DNA of 36,194 nucleotides from a virus. The translations under genes were made by a program, and so were the position numbers. The stretch's first letter is position 1, and each line of letters opens with the position of its first letter. The notes under the pieces were generated by a model. The model had not been told where the DNA came from and ran no database searches. It was given only the letters and a program-made list of their open reading frames with translations. The DNA lies in IMG/VR virus record IMGVR_UViG_3300032331_002153, positions 1 through 36,194 of that record, one strand, 5' to 3'. Below are positions 14,980-23,422 of this stretch, piece after piece.

Positions 14980-17067
14980 TTAAATCGTAACCACTTGACG
15001 CCCGCACAAAATCACCCACTCGCCACCTTGGCCAACAATCGTATCGGTATCTTCCATCGCAGCATAGTTCGTCAGGTTCTTTTGCCAACGAATCTCAAGC
15101 ACATTTTCTCGACCCTTGGTGACAGGTGTTACCCAATCCACACCGCCAAATGCTGTAGGCAACTCGCCACACACCTCTCGGTTTTCCGTCAAGGTGTTAG
15201 CCTTGCCCATATAGAACGGCGGGCCACTGCTAAACCAACTATGGCTGGTCCATGGGTCGCTGTTGTTGACCAACGGAATTTGCAGTAGGCGCCAGCCGGG
15301 CACAGATGCAAGGGGCGTGTACTCATCCAGCAACCAGTGCTCATAGCTCAATGCATCAAACGGACCTGCACCGTTCCAGTTCAGGTATGCAACCTGCTGG
15401 TGCTTGTAATCATCGCCGTGCCAGCCAGAGTTCAGGATGATACCGACTGATTGTTCGTAGTCAGGATCGACGGGCCAGGTTCCAGCTTGAGTTCGGTCTG
15501 GGTACACAGTGGTGGGCGGGCTGTATCCATTCCAAACCGCAAACGCATGGTGCAACACAAACCCTTCTGGAACCGGTAGCACAAACACGTCAAGCGTCTT
15601 TGTTGTGTCTTCCAGATCGCCAACATACGGCAAGCCAGCAGAAGTGACATCCTTCTTGCGAATGGACTCTCGATACTGACCGCTCCACATGGGAACCATA
15701 ATCATCGAGTAGTGCGCATCGTTTGCAAGCAACTCTTGTGGAGGCGGGGCGCTGGCTTCAAGCGGACTGGCGAGCGGGCCGTAACCAGTGCCATATCCAC
15801 TACCACCACGCTCACGCAGTGCGCGGTCAAAACCATGCATCGCATCCTGCGCATCATCACCGGTCATTATCGCATCAGCGACAACAGGAGTCAGCGGGAT
15901 GGTAGTGCCGGTCTTCTGACCATCATGTACGGTCGGCAGGTTTTGGATCGGCTTTGAACCAGGTTGAAACGGAAACTCACCAAAGTCTCCCTGCTTGTCA
16001 CGCACCGTCAACGGAGACTCAATCGTGGCGCACACATGGAACGACACGAGTTCCAGTGGTTCAATCGGAACACCAGCTTGGCCAATCTGATTGTGAGTAG
16101 GATAGACCGTGCCAGTGCCGCCAACACCAACACTAATGAACACGCAAGTCAGCACGTTCACATTATTCGATGCGGTAATCTCTTCAGCAACGATTGAGTT
16201 GCCAACAGCCGTCACCGTATAAAGCGGATTGGCTGCGGCCAATGCGGCAACAGCAGCGGCAATCGTCAATAGAGTATCGCCAGCAACTGTAGTGTAGTCA
16301 TATACGGTGCCGTTGATGGTCAGTCGGCAGATGTCGCCTGTAGGTGGAGGCAACAGCGGCGCTCCACCAAGCGCAAACGTCCACTTGTCCTTCACGCCTG
16401 GGTCCGAAGCCTGGTAAAGACCTGGGCAAGAAATTTCCCACTGGTAGGTATTCCATGGGCGCAACGGGATGTTTTGATCTGCAATCACAATCGGGTTAGC
16501 ACGGGCCACACCATTGCCCGCTTGTCCTCCGGTCACAGCATTCTGCTGAGCACCAAAAGCAAGCACTCCATCAATCTGCCACCTACCAACCACTTCGTAG
16601 TCGGTTGTTTCGCCAGTGACCGAAGACGGCTGGCGCTCCAACAATCGAACCGTCATGTTGTAACGCGACATGTCGGCAGCGGTCAGGTTGCCTACCCCAA
16701 GCGGATAAGTAGTTCCGTAACCATTAAGAGCAAACGGTTCGGCTCGTTGGTCAATCGACAACGAGAACTCGGTTAGCGTTGTCGGGTATTGCGGATCCGC
16801 AAACGTGGCCCGCTCAAAGTTCTGCTGAAACGGAGGCAGCACAAACGGCCACATCAGAAGCGGGTAACCAAGATCGTCATACTGTGCAGCTGCTGGTCCA
16901 ACATACGGGATAACCCAAGACACCTTGTTCCGAGCAACACGCTCAACGGTATCTTCCAAGCCGGCATCTTCAGCAGAAGCTTGAATACTAACGAGCGGCT
17001 CGTTCAGGTGCTGAGTAGTAACCTTAACGCCACGAGCAAAACGCTGAACCGGAAACTGCTTCGACAT
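14980..17067 (-). CDS. Virion structural protein, unknown role, 695 aa
   Basis: A beta-rich protein with many Pro, Gly, Thr and aromatic residues and no membrane or coiled-coil segments, as expected of a tail or capsid-surface protein. Residues about 246-327 form a distinct module (LTINGTVYDYTTVAGDT, then NPLYTVTAVGNSIVAEE and TVYPTHNQ) resembling a module inside the nozzle protein. The N-terminus (SKQFPVQRFARGVKV) and its early helical part look similar in layout to the start of the neighbouring 285-aa protein. GAGG precedes the ATG. Possible roles are tail spike, collar or attachment platform. I recognise no named family. Confidence 0.8.
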   Translation of the reverse strand: MSKQFPVQRFARGVKVTTQHLNEPLVSIQASAEDAGLEDTVERVARNKVSWVIPYVGPAAAQYDDLGYPLLMWPFVLPPFQQNFERATFADPQYPTTLTEFSLSIDQRAEPFALNGYGTTYPLGVGNLTAADMSRYNMTVRLLERQPSSVTGETTDYEVVGRWQIDGVLAFGAQQNAVTGGQAGNGVARANPIVIADQNIPLRPWNTYQWEISCPGLYQASDPGVKDKWTFALGGAPLLPPPTGDICRLTINGTVYDYTTVAGDTLLTIAAAVAALAAANPLYTVTAVGNSIVAEEITASNNVNVLTCVFISVGVGGTGTVYPTHNQIGQAGVPIEPLELVSFHVCATIESPLTVRDKQGDFGEFPFQPGSKPIQNLPTVHDGQKTGTTIPLTPVVADAIMTGDDAQDAMHGFDRALRERGGSGYGTGYGPLASPLEASAPPPQELLANDAHYSMIMVPMWSGQYRESIRKKDVTSAGLPYVGDLEDTTKTLDVFVLPVPEGFVLHHAFAVWNGYSPPTTVYPDRTQAGTWPVDPDYEQSVGIILNSGWHGDDYKHQQVAYLNWNGAGPFDALSYEHWLLDEYTPLASVPGWRLLQIPLVNNSDPWTSHSWFSSGPPFYMGKANTLTENREVCGELPTAFGGVDWVTPVTKGRENVLEIRWQKNLTNYAAMEDTDTIVGQGGEWVILCGRQVVTI

Positions 17068-17073
17068 GATGCC

Positions 17074-17931
17074 TCAGTGGGTCGGGCTATACGCAAGAGC
17101 GCGCAGGTTCCAGGTATTATGAATCTCAGGGTCATGTCCCCAAGTAGACGTAATCGAGTTGCCATACCAAGGAATCGTCCACTGGAACACCATGCGAGCA
17201 CCCACCGGCACAAGCACAAGCGCGTCGGCCATGACCGCAAAACCCTTCCACTTGGTCGGCTCTCCACTACCAGCTTCCACAGGCATGGGAGGCAATGTGG
17301 TGTCCGCGCTTAGAAGCGCAGGCGGAATGCCGGCCGGCGAAAACTTAAATGCATCAGAAGGCGTCTGATAAATAAGCGACTCTTGTCGCAACTTCTTTCG
17401 GTTCTCCAAGTCCCATCCATCGGAGATGCAGACTTGTAACGAGAAGTCTTGCGTAGGATCGCCAATGCCTTGACCAGGAGGAGGCTCAGCACCGTACAAC
17501 CATGGGTTATTGTAGGTAGAGTTCTGGGCATTAATGAGCCCGGCCATCACCACAAACGATCCAATAATCATCGGATGAGAGGCAAGAACCGTAACTTCCC
17601 AAGTCAGCAAGTAGCCTTCATCCGGCGGGTCACCAAGCCCCTCAACGTAACAAGACTTGCACCGATATGGATTGGTGATTTGCGAACCGGTGACCGGCTG
17701 AGCGGTGTTAGTTCCGCCATTGTCATATCGCAAGTATGGAGTACCAGCTGCGCTAACGCTCGGTGGCGAGAAGCCCCACAGCATATGCGAAGGAGACCAG
17801 CGGCGCTGAACAAACTCAGGCGGCACATCGTCGTACAGTTCAGCAATCTTGAGTAGCGATTGCTCAATACGAGTGGGCGAAGCGTCCAGCCCCGGCGCGA
17901 ACTGATAAGGAAGTAGCCGGTTGCTGCTCAT
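17074..17931 (-). CDS. Virion structural protein, unknown role, 285 aa
   Basis: The sequence is rich in Pro, Gly, Trp and Tyr and is predicted to be mainly beta. It begins SSNRLLPYQFAPGLDASPTR and contains two cysteines in YRCKSCYVEG near residue 90. The closing RMVFQWTIPWYGNSITSTWG part looks like a beta-sandwich edge. The gene overlaps the upstream stop by four bases (ATGA), and GGTGGAGAGG stands before it, so it is probably made in a fixed ratio to its neighbours. Position between the beta-helix gene and the 695-aa gene suggests a tail or fibre-attachment part. No family is recognised. Confidence 0.78.
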   Translation of the reverse strand: MSSNRLLPYQFAPGLDASPTRIEQSLLKIAELYDDVPPEFVQRRWSPSHMLWGFSPPSVSAAGTPYLRYDNGGTNTAQPVTGSQITNPYRCKSCYVEGLGDPPDEGYLLTWEVTVLASHPMIIGSFVVMAGLINAQNSTYNNPWLYGAEPPPGQGIGDPTQDFSLQVCISDGWDLENRKKLRQESLIYQTPSDAFKFSPAGIPPALLSADTTLPPMPVEAGSGEPTKWKGFAVMADALVLVPVGARMVFQWTIPWYGNSITSTWGHDPEIHNTWNLRALAYSPTH

Positions 17932-18425
17932 ACTGCCTCTCCACCTGGCAGCGTCACATTAACGTGCGCTGTGCTGGAGGTATGCACACCACCAGCGACC
18001 ACGCACTTTGACGCATTTCCACCGTTTTGGATAGAGGAAGTTCCATCAAATCTGCAACCAGACCATGCGCCTTTACCACCGCTGGCCACAGTCACAGTCT
18101 TCTGGAACACGCACCCATCAAACACCACCACCGCTGCTGCGGTTAACGCGACCGTATCTGCGAACACTACGCCCCGCACGATGATGTTGGCGCTGAACGT
18201 CACCGGGCCGTTGACTACCGGCCAGCCTAGCCCATCGATGCGGGCGTCCTTGGTAAAGGTGTTGCCCTTGTAGGTGCCTGGCGCAAGGATGCCGCCTTGG
18301 ATTGGCGCGTTATCAACAATCGGTTGAAGTCGCAAGATAATATTAAATATTTGTTGACGACTTTGCATGTTTGCAAACTGCAAGTCGTTGATGTTCTTTT
18401 GCGGGATTTCAATCTGTTGTGACAC
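17928..18425 (-). CDS. Small beta-helix-like virion protein, 165 aa
   Basis: An N-terminal helical part (NINDLQFANMQSRQQIFNII) is followed from about residue 45 by short repeating strands with regularly placed Val, Phe, Cys and Gly (for example NIIVRGVVFADTVALTAAAV and VFDGCVFQKTVTVASGGKG), the look of a right-handed parallel beta-helix. Such folds are used in phage tail spikes and fibres and often trimerise. At 165 residues it would be only a few coils, so it could be an adaptor or cap more than a full spike. Start is GTG with GGGAGG upstream. Confidence 0.7.
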   Translation of the reverse strand: MSQQIEIPQKNINDLQFANMQSRQQIFNIILRLQPIVDNAPIQGGILAPGTYKGNTFTKDARIDGLGWPVVNGPVTFSANIIVRGVVFADTVALTAAAVVVFDGCVFQKTVTVASGGKGAWSGCRFDGTSSIQNGGNASKCVVAGGVHTSSTAHVNVTLPGGEAV

Positions 18426-18427
18426 AG

Positions 18428-19207
18428 CTACCTCCCGGTCGGATTAACCGCTTCAGGCAGCGACACCGGGACATCAGATTTACCACGCAGCATTGGCTCT
18501 TCTTCACGCATCATACCGCGCAAGCGCTCTTGGGCGATACGCTGCTTCTCTGCCTGCTCTTCCATGTCTTCAAGGTCTCGTGCCATCTTCTCCCGCCAGT
18601 CTGTGGAGGATGGCTTGTAGGCCCCTTTACGGGCCATTTCCTCAAAGCCCTTGATGGTGTCAGCATACTTGCCGTATGGCGAAGTCACTTGGGCAGGCTT
18701 CTGGACAGGCGCCACCACAGGCTTGGGCGTCGGTGGTGCAGTGCGCATCGGTGGTGCGATCGTAGGCTTCTGTGGCTGCGGAGTGGGTAGACGCTGTTGC
18801 GGTTCGGCTACCGGCTGCACGCGCCCAGTCTCCATGCGGGAAACAAGGTCGGGGTACTGCTGGCGCAACGTGCGCTCGGTAGTCTCCGGCTCCCACAACG
18901 GGTCGGTAGCCTCTATATCTTCCAATACGGTAAACAGTTTCCTTTCATGCGGCCGAGTAAACATCGACTCAAGCTTGTCATAATCCGCAAAGTATTTGCG
19001 TTGCTCCGACTCTGGCCAATCTTTTAGGTCGCCACCATACTTGTCGGCAAACTGATCAAACAATTGGCCAGCCGAATCGCTGTACGCTTCATATCGGTGG
19101 ACAGCATTAGGCCCGAGCTCTTTACGCAAATGCTCGGCCAGCGTCTCCGAGAACGGTTTCTTGCCGCCGCGTTGATACCAGCTCTTGCTGTAATCCGGCT
19201 CAGCCAT
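18428..19207 (-). CDS. Proline-rich, charged hypothetical protein, 259 aa
   Basis: The first 110 residues are charged and helical (SETLAEHLRKELGPNAVHRY near residue 20). A linker at about residues 130-175 is exceptionally Pro/Gln/Thr-rich (for example RLPTPQPQKPTIAPPMRT), followed by a charged coiled-coil segment (ARDLEDMEEQAEKQRIAQER). No enzymatic motif is visible. The ATG overlaps the nozzle stop codon (TAATG). Coupling to the nozzle gene and the long flexible linker suggest a virion or assembly protein, perhaps one that spans two substructures; this is inference. Confidence 0.72.
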   Translation of the reverse strand: MAEPDYSKSWYQRGGKKPFSETLAEHLRKELGPNAVHRYEAYSDSAGQLFDQFADKYGGDLKDWPESEQRKYFADYDKLESMFTRPHERKLFTVLEDIEATDPLWEPETTERTLRQQYPDLVSRMETGRVQPVAEPQQRLPTPQPQKPTIAPPMRTAPPTPKPVVAPVQKPAQVTSPYGKYADTIKGFEEMARKGAYKPSSTDWREKMARDLEDMEEQAEKQRIAQERLRGMMREEEPMLRGKSDVPVSLPEAVNPTGR

Positions 19208-22200
19208 TACTTACCCCACCGCTGACGCAGACCAACCTGCTTGATAGCCGCTTCGATGCGGCCGAGCTTGACCACTTCGCCGGGCGCATTCATCGTGCCG
19301 TGAATCATCACCGAGCCGCGCATACCCTTGCTGCCATCGGTGGTCGCCAGCGTATCAATCGCTGGGTCATCGACCAGCAGATTGCCCTTCGCGGGGTCAG
19401 CAACATCACCCCACTTGGCCACGTTGCCAAATGTCTTGAGCGTCGGGTCAACCGCCAGGTCGGGATCGCCGCCAGTCGTCGCCGGCACCATGCGCGGAAA
19501 CGACAGCATATCGTTCTGCGTGCTATTGCCAGGAGGCGTAGTCGCAAAGTCCAAAGCTTGCCCGCTCCAGTCTCGCCAATCGGTCGATGTCGCGGTATTG
19601 AGCGGGCCGTAGAGCCAACCTGGCACAACATCATCAGTGCCGTTGCCCATGTGCATTGCGGTCACAAACAAGCCGCGAATGGTGAACTGGTAACCAGCAA
19701 GCTCAAACTCGCGAGACTTCACAGCCCAATCAACAGGCTGTTGCTTGTCTGCAAGCTGAGCATACTGAACCGGGTAGCGCCCTGTCTGCCAGGCGTAAAG
19801 GTACGCATTGGTGCCGCCGATGGTCATGTTTGCGCTGGGATCAACGTGCAGCGAAAGCGTAGAATCGGTGCCCTTGTAGCGGAAGCCGATGTAGAAAAGG
19901 ACATCAGGCCCGATTGAACCAACGTTCAAGTCGGGAGCCGCAGTCCAAGAGCCACCAGCCCCATTGAAGTCAATCCGAATCTCGTCGCCACCAGGCGCTT
20001 CTGTGCCAGAGCCAGAACTGTAAACGCAGATTTGATGCGTTGCGTCATGGGTATCAAGTTGATACCCGCCAACCGAAGCAAGACGTTCAGTCGGAAACAC
20101 GGCCGCAATCTCTCCGTACTGCGGGTCGCCTGGATTGGCGGGCACGCAGATAGGTTCCCATCGCGTATTGTCAAACTTGAAGTGAAGCTTGAGCGTCGAC
20201 GGCGGCGAGCTTACTGAACCGACAGCCACTGGCCACCAATAGGTTTGCTCGGTCTGAGACGGCACAAACCGGGGTGGCGTGAATCCAACCGGAGCGGTCA
20301 CGGGTGGCCCAATATAGAATGCTCTAACACCGATGTTCGGAGAAAACTCATACTTGCGCCAGCCGCTAATCGGTGTGCGCCAGTCTTCCAAGTCGGCATC
20401 AACCAGGTTGGCGTCGGCAGCAAACTGTGTATGGGTCGAGACAACAGAGCCAGAACCCACAATCATAGCTGCGACAACAGGAGAGGCGGGCGTACCAGCC
20501 ACTTTGGCAATCGCTACAATCCCAGTCGGCAAGCCAACGAAGTTGTATTCAGGATCGTTTTGAGCCTGAAGGTCATCGCCAAACTTTTTGTACGTTGCAG
20601 CGTAATCATCATCTGGCTTGATGTTCCAGATGTAGCTATTGGCGCCAATCGTTATCTCGATTGTATCGAAAGGAATCACATAGCCAGACAACGTAATCGT
20701 GTACACATCTGCATCTGCCGCGTCCATGCAAGTGGAGCGATCGATAGCCCCACCACGACCAAGCTTCAGCAAGTAGCAGGCACGATCTTGCAGGTACTTG
20801 GAATCGTTGCCATCAAAATAGATGGAGTCGTCTGGTCCACCAATCAGGTACAGGTCGTTGCGTACCGGCACAAACGTAGGCGTGGCGATATTGGCCATGC
20901 CCTGCACCGTGGCGGCGGCACCAGCATGAGTCTTGAGGTACCACACGCTCCAACCAAAGTCGGTCGTCCAGCACAGCGTGATGTCATCGCAAACGCAATA
21001 CAACACCTTGCGGTGGTCATCCCAGCAAAGCCTGGCCGATTGCATCTGCTCACGCATATCAATGCGAGCAGGCAACTGAACACTACCGAGGCTGGTGGTG
21101 CCGTTGTGCTGGTAGTAATCGGTCAGTGGCAACTCAAGCGATTGCGGGTCAGCCCACAACCGATCGATAGGTCGGGACAACCACACGAGTTGCACACCAC
21201 CGGTCCACAAGAACACACCGTTGGCGTCAACAAAGAAGACACCCTCGTTACCAACGCAGTATGCACGGTTATTTACGCAACCGTTGGTGAGCGAAATAGA
21301 AGTCAAGCTTCCGACCGCAGCTGTGCCGGCGCTACCAAGCGCAGGTTGATACGCCCAACACTTGCCACCGCTGGTCGCGATAAACACGCTGGAGCGCAAC
21401 GGGGCAACGCAAGTAATCGGGTCAGAAGTCGGAATGACATATCGGCTATCGGCCAGCACAGCCTGTGGCATGTTCGGGTCCGAGAACCAAAGCGTGTTAC
21501 CAGCAGCATAGATGAGCCGGTCCTCGTTCCAAGTGCATTGCGCGGTAATCGTGCCAATGTCGTTGGTGGTCAGATAGACCGCGCCGTCCGCTTCGGACAG
21601 CAAACCCTGCGCCAGGTTTAGCGGAGAGAACGCTCCCTGCTCGCCCATGAACGGGCCGAGATAAGCGCGATCGAGGCTATCGTTCTGCCGACTCCACTCG
21701 ATTGGACAATCTACTGGACGGTACGTCCACAAGCCCATGCCGTCGATGCAAACGACAACATTAAAAGCCTTGGTGCCAGCAGCGATACCGGTTTGAATCG
21801 GAGAAAAGATTGCCCATTGCGGCTCGTGTGCTGGGATAGCCCAAGTAGAGTTATCCTCATCATAACGAGTTGAGTAGTTTGGATAGACTCGCGGCAGGAA
21901 GTCTTTCTGAGCATCCTGCTCGTGCAACACAAACTCTACTTTGCGATTGGTGTGTAGGTCGTGAACGATCGCCACAACGCCAGCCAAGTAAGTAGCGCGA
22001 CGACCATATAGCGGAGTCAGGCCACCAGACTCTCGCGGACGCCAACCATAGAAGTTGCCAGTAAACGCATACAACGTATGGATGGAAAGAATCTGGTCGG
22101 TCTGCCATGCGGTGCGAACGTTGGTCGCTCCGATGCAAGGACCAATACCATATTGCCTGTTATCGTACCGCCCGTTCGACAAGCTGGTGTCGTACTCGCG

Positions 22201-22347
22201 GACAAGACCAAACCCAGGACGCACCCAGAAGTCGCCGTTGCGCGGGATGACGTTTTGGATAAACGGCGTACCATCGCTACGCGAATTGGTGCGCAAGTCC
22301 ATTCCGGTCTTGGGCGTAACGTCTGCGGTTTTATCGATGTTGGACAT
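19207..22347 (-). CDS. Tail nozzle protein (T7 gp12 / tail tubular protein B-like), 1046 aa
   Basis: The N-terminus has the pattern of podovirus nozzle proteins: NVIPRNGDFWVRPGFGLVRE near residues 32-51. The next 500 residues contain repeated beta blades with aromatic-Asp-Gly turns (for example LIYAAGNTLWFSDPNMP), consistent with a propeller. A separate module at about residues 547-641 resembles one in the 695-aa protein. The nozzle closes the tail tube and releases DNA at infection. At 1046 aa it is longer than T7 gp12 (794 aa), the extra length lying in the second half. It follows the adaptor gene directly, as in T7-like phages. AGAGG precedes the ATG. Confidence 0.82.
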   Translation of the reverse strand: MSNIDKTADVTPKTGMDLRTNSRSDGTPFIQNVIPRNGDFWVRPGFGLVREYDTSLSNGRYDNRQYGIGPCIGATNVRTAWQTDQILSIHTLYAFTGNFYGWRPRESGGLTPLYGRRATYLAGVVAIVHDLHTNRKVEFVLHEQDAQKDFLPRVYPNYSTRYDEDNSTWAIPAHEPQWAIFSPIQTGIAAGTKAFNVVVCIDGMGLWTYRPVDCPIEWSRQNDSLDRAYLGPFMGEQGAFSPLNLAQGLLSEADGAVYLTTNDIGTITAQCTWNEDRLIYAAGNTLWFSDPNMPQAVLADSRYVIPTSDPITCVAPLRSSVFIATSGGKCWAYQPALGSAGTAAVGSLTSISLTNGCVNNRAYCVGNEGVFFVDANGVFLWTGGVQLVWLSRPIDRLWADPQSLELPLTDYYQHNGTTSLGSVQLPARIDMREQMQSARLCWDDHRKVLYCVCDDITLCWTTDFGWSVWYLKTHAGAAATVQGMANIATPTFVPVRNDLYLIGGPDDSIYFDGNDSKYLQDRACYLLKLGRGGAIDRSTCMDAADADVYTITLSGYVIPFDTIEITIGANSYIWNIKPDDDYAATYKKFGDDLQAQNDPEYNFVGLPTGIVAIAKVAGTPASPVVAAMIVGSGSVVSTHTQFAADANLVDADLEDWRTPISGWRKYEFSPNIGVRAFYIGPPVTAPVGFTPPRFVPSQTEQTYWWPVAVGSVSSPPSTLKLHFKFDNTRWEPICVPANPGDPQYGEIAAVFPTERLASVGGYQLDTHDATHQICVYSSGSGTEAPGGDEIRIDFNGAGGSWTAAPDLNVGSIGPDVLFYIGFRYKGTDSTLSLHVDPSANMTIGGTNAYLYAWQTGRYPVQYAQLADKQQPVDWAVKSREFELAGYQFTIRGLFVTAMHMGNGTDDVVPGWLYGPLNTATSTDWRDWSGQALDFATTPPGNSTQNDMLSFPRMVPATTGGDPDLAVDPTLKTFGNVAKWGDVADPAKGNLLVDDPAIDTLATTDGSKGMRGSVMIHGTMNAPGEVVKLGRIEAAIKQVGLRQRWGK

Positions 22348-22350
22348 CGG

Positions 22351-23064
22351 CTACCTCTGGTATTCTTCGTTCACATACCGGGAAGCCTTGCCAGAACGGG
22401 CTTGGGCAAAGAACTCCATCATCTTGTCCGTGCGACGACGCAACTGGATTTCAAGCGACGGGTTCGGTTGAGCTTGCTGAATGTAGTACTGCTCAGCAGC
22501 CAGCAACGCGATGATGTCATGGAACTGAGTCAAGTCGTCAACATGCACAGCAGTCGTTGACGTAATCGCCGACAGCCAGTTCACGGTCTGCGTGGGTAGA
22601 TACCAGATTTGAATCTGGCCGCTGACCGGAACGCTGAAGCGCAGAATCTTGCCATCCAACCAGTACCGCTGACCGGTCCAAGCATAGTTCGACAACATTG
22701 CTGCGCTGGCGTTGGGAATCTGACCCAACGTTTCCCAGCTAGTTGCAGGCTGAAACGTGCCAAGGATGCCGCCGGATACCGGGTCAACCAAGACCACGCG
22801 AGTCAGCCGGCTAGCCAACGCCTCGCTAGGGGGAAGGTTCAGTGGCGGCGCGCCAGTGAACAGGATGCCGGTCAGATCGACATTGTACTGGCCCACAAGA
22901 AGCGGAGGGGCGTAATAACGCTCCCACACTTCCCATGGCGCCATGTTGCGAAACTCTTCATAGGCGATCTCAAGCATCGTCGCCAGCAAAGAGTTAGGCA
23001 AGCGAACGATACCAGGATCGTCCACCAGCCTTCGCATGTACTGTGCAATCTGCGCAGCGTACAT
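22351..23064 (-). CDS. Head-tail adaptor / tail tubular protein A-like, 237 aa
   Basis: A helical N-terminal half (MRRLVDDPGIVRLPNSLLAT, then AYEEFRNMAPWEVWERYYAP) is followed by a beta insert and a C-terminal helix pair (HDIIALLAAEQYYIQQAQPN), the usual architecture of gp11-like adaptors that form a ring between portal and nozzle. The size is close to T7 gp11 (196 aa). It lies immediately before the nozzle gene with a three-base gap and two genes after the portal. The assignment combines fold pattern and order. Confidence 0.77.
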   Translation of the reverse strand: MYAAQIAQYMRRLVDDPGIVRLPNSLLATMLEIAYEEFRNMAPWEVWERYYAPPLLVGQYNVDLTGILFTGAPPLNLPPSEALASRLTRVVLVDPVSGGILGTFQPATSWETLGQIPNASAAMLSNYAWTGQRYWLDGKILRFSVPVSGQIQIWYLPTQTVNWLSAITSTTAVHVDDLTQFHDIIALLAAEQYYIQQAQPNPSLEIQLRRRTDKMMEFFAQARSGKASRYVNEEYQR

Positions 23065-23066
23065 CT

Positions 23067-23414
23067 TTACTTCCCGTACTTGCCGCCCATAACAGGCTCT
23101 TCGTCTTCAATCGACTCGCCCAAGCCTGGGTGCTTCTGCGGCATACCATGCGGCATCGGCTTGCCGATACCAATCATCACCGCAACACCCTTGTCGCCGC
23201 CGAGACCAGGATGACCCTGATGCCGCAGATGCTTCGGCGCCTCTTCAGGAGCCGGAGTCATCTCTTCGGTGTCAGCATCCATCTCGTACTCGTCGTCGCC
23301 CTTGTACTTGCTCTTGGCCATGTGCGCACTCTTGTGATGCGCGGGCAGCTTGCCCTTGGCCTCCTGCATCTTCTTGAGCCGAGCCTTGGCCATTTCCTTC
23401 ATATCGTACTTCAT
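23067..23414 (-). CDS. Small charged hypothetical protein, 115 aa
   Basis: The first 35 residues are basic and helical (MKYDMKEMAKARLKKMQEAK), the middle is acidic and Met-rich, and the end is rich in Gly, Pro, His and Met (GIGKPMPHGMPQKHPGLGE). No fold is evident and much of the protein is probably disordered. It lies between portal and adaptor genes, with AGGAGAAG upstream of the ATG. It may be a minor virion or assembly factor. A short similarity of its Lys/Met-rich helix to the end of the 57-aa protein at 34992-35165 may only reflect composition. Confidence 0.68.
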   Translation of the reverse strand: MKYDMKEMAKARLKKMQEAKGKLPAHHKSAHMAKSKYKGDDEYEMDADTEEMTPAPEEAPKHLRHQGHPGLGGDKGVAVMIGIGKPMPHGMPQKHPGLGESIEDEEPVMGGKYGK

Positions 23415-23422
23415 GGCTTCTC

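Noticed and set aside
10555-15288. Further long plus-strand frames (10555-11601, 12526-13953, 14011-15288)
   Set aside because: Same explanation: shadows of the ejection-protein genes with Leu/Arg/Ser-rich, unlikely protein sequences.
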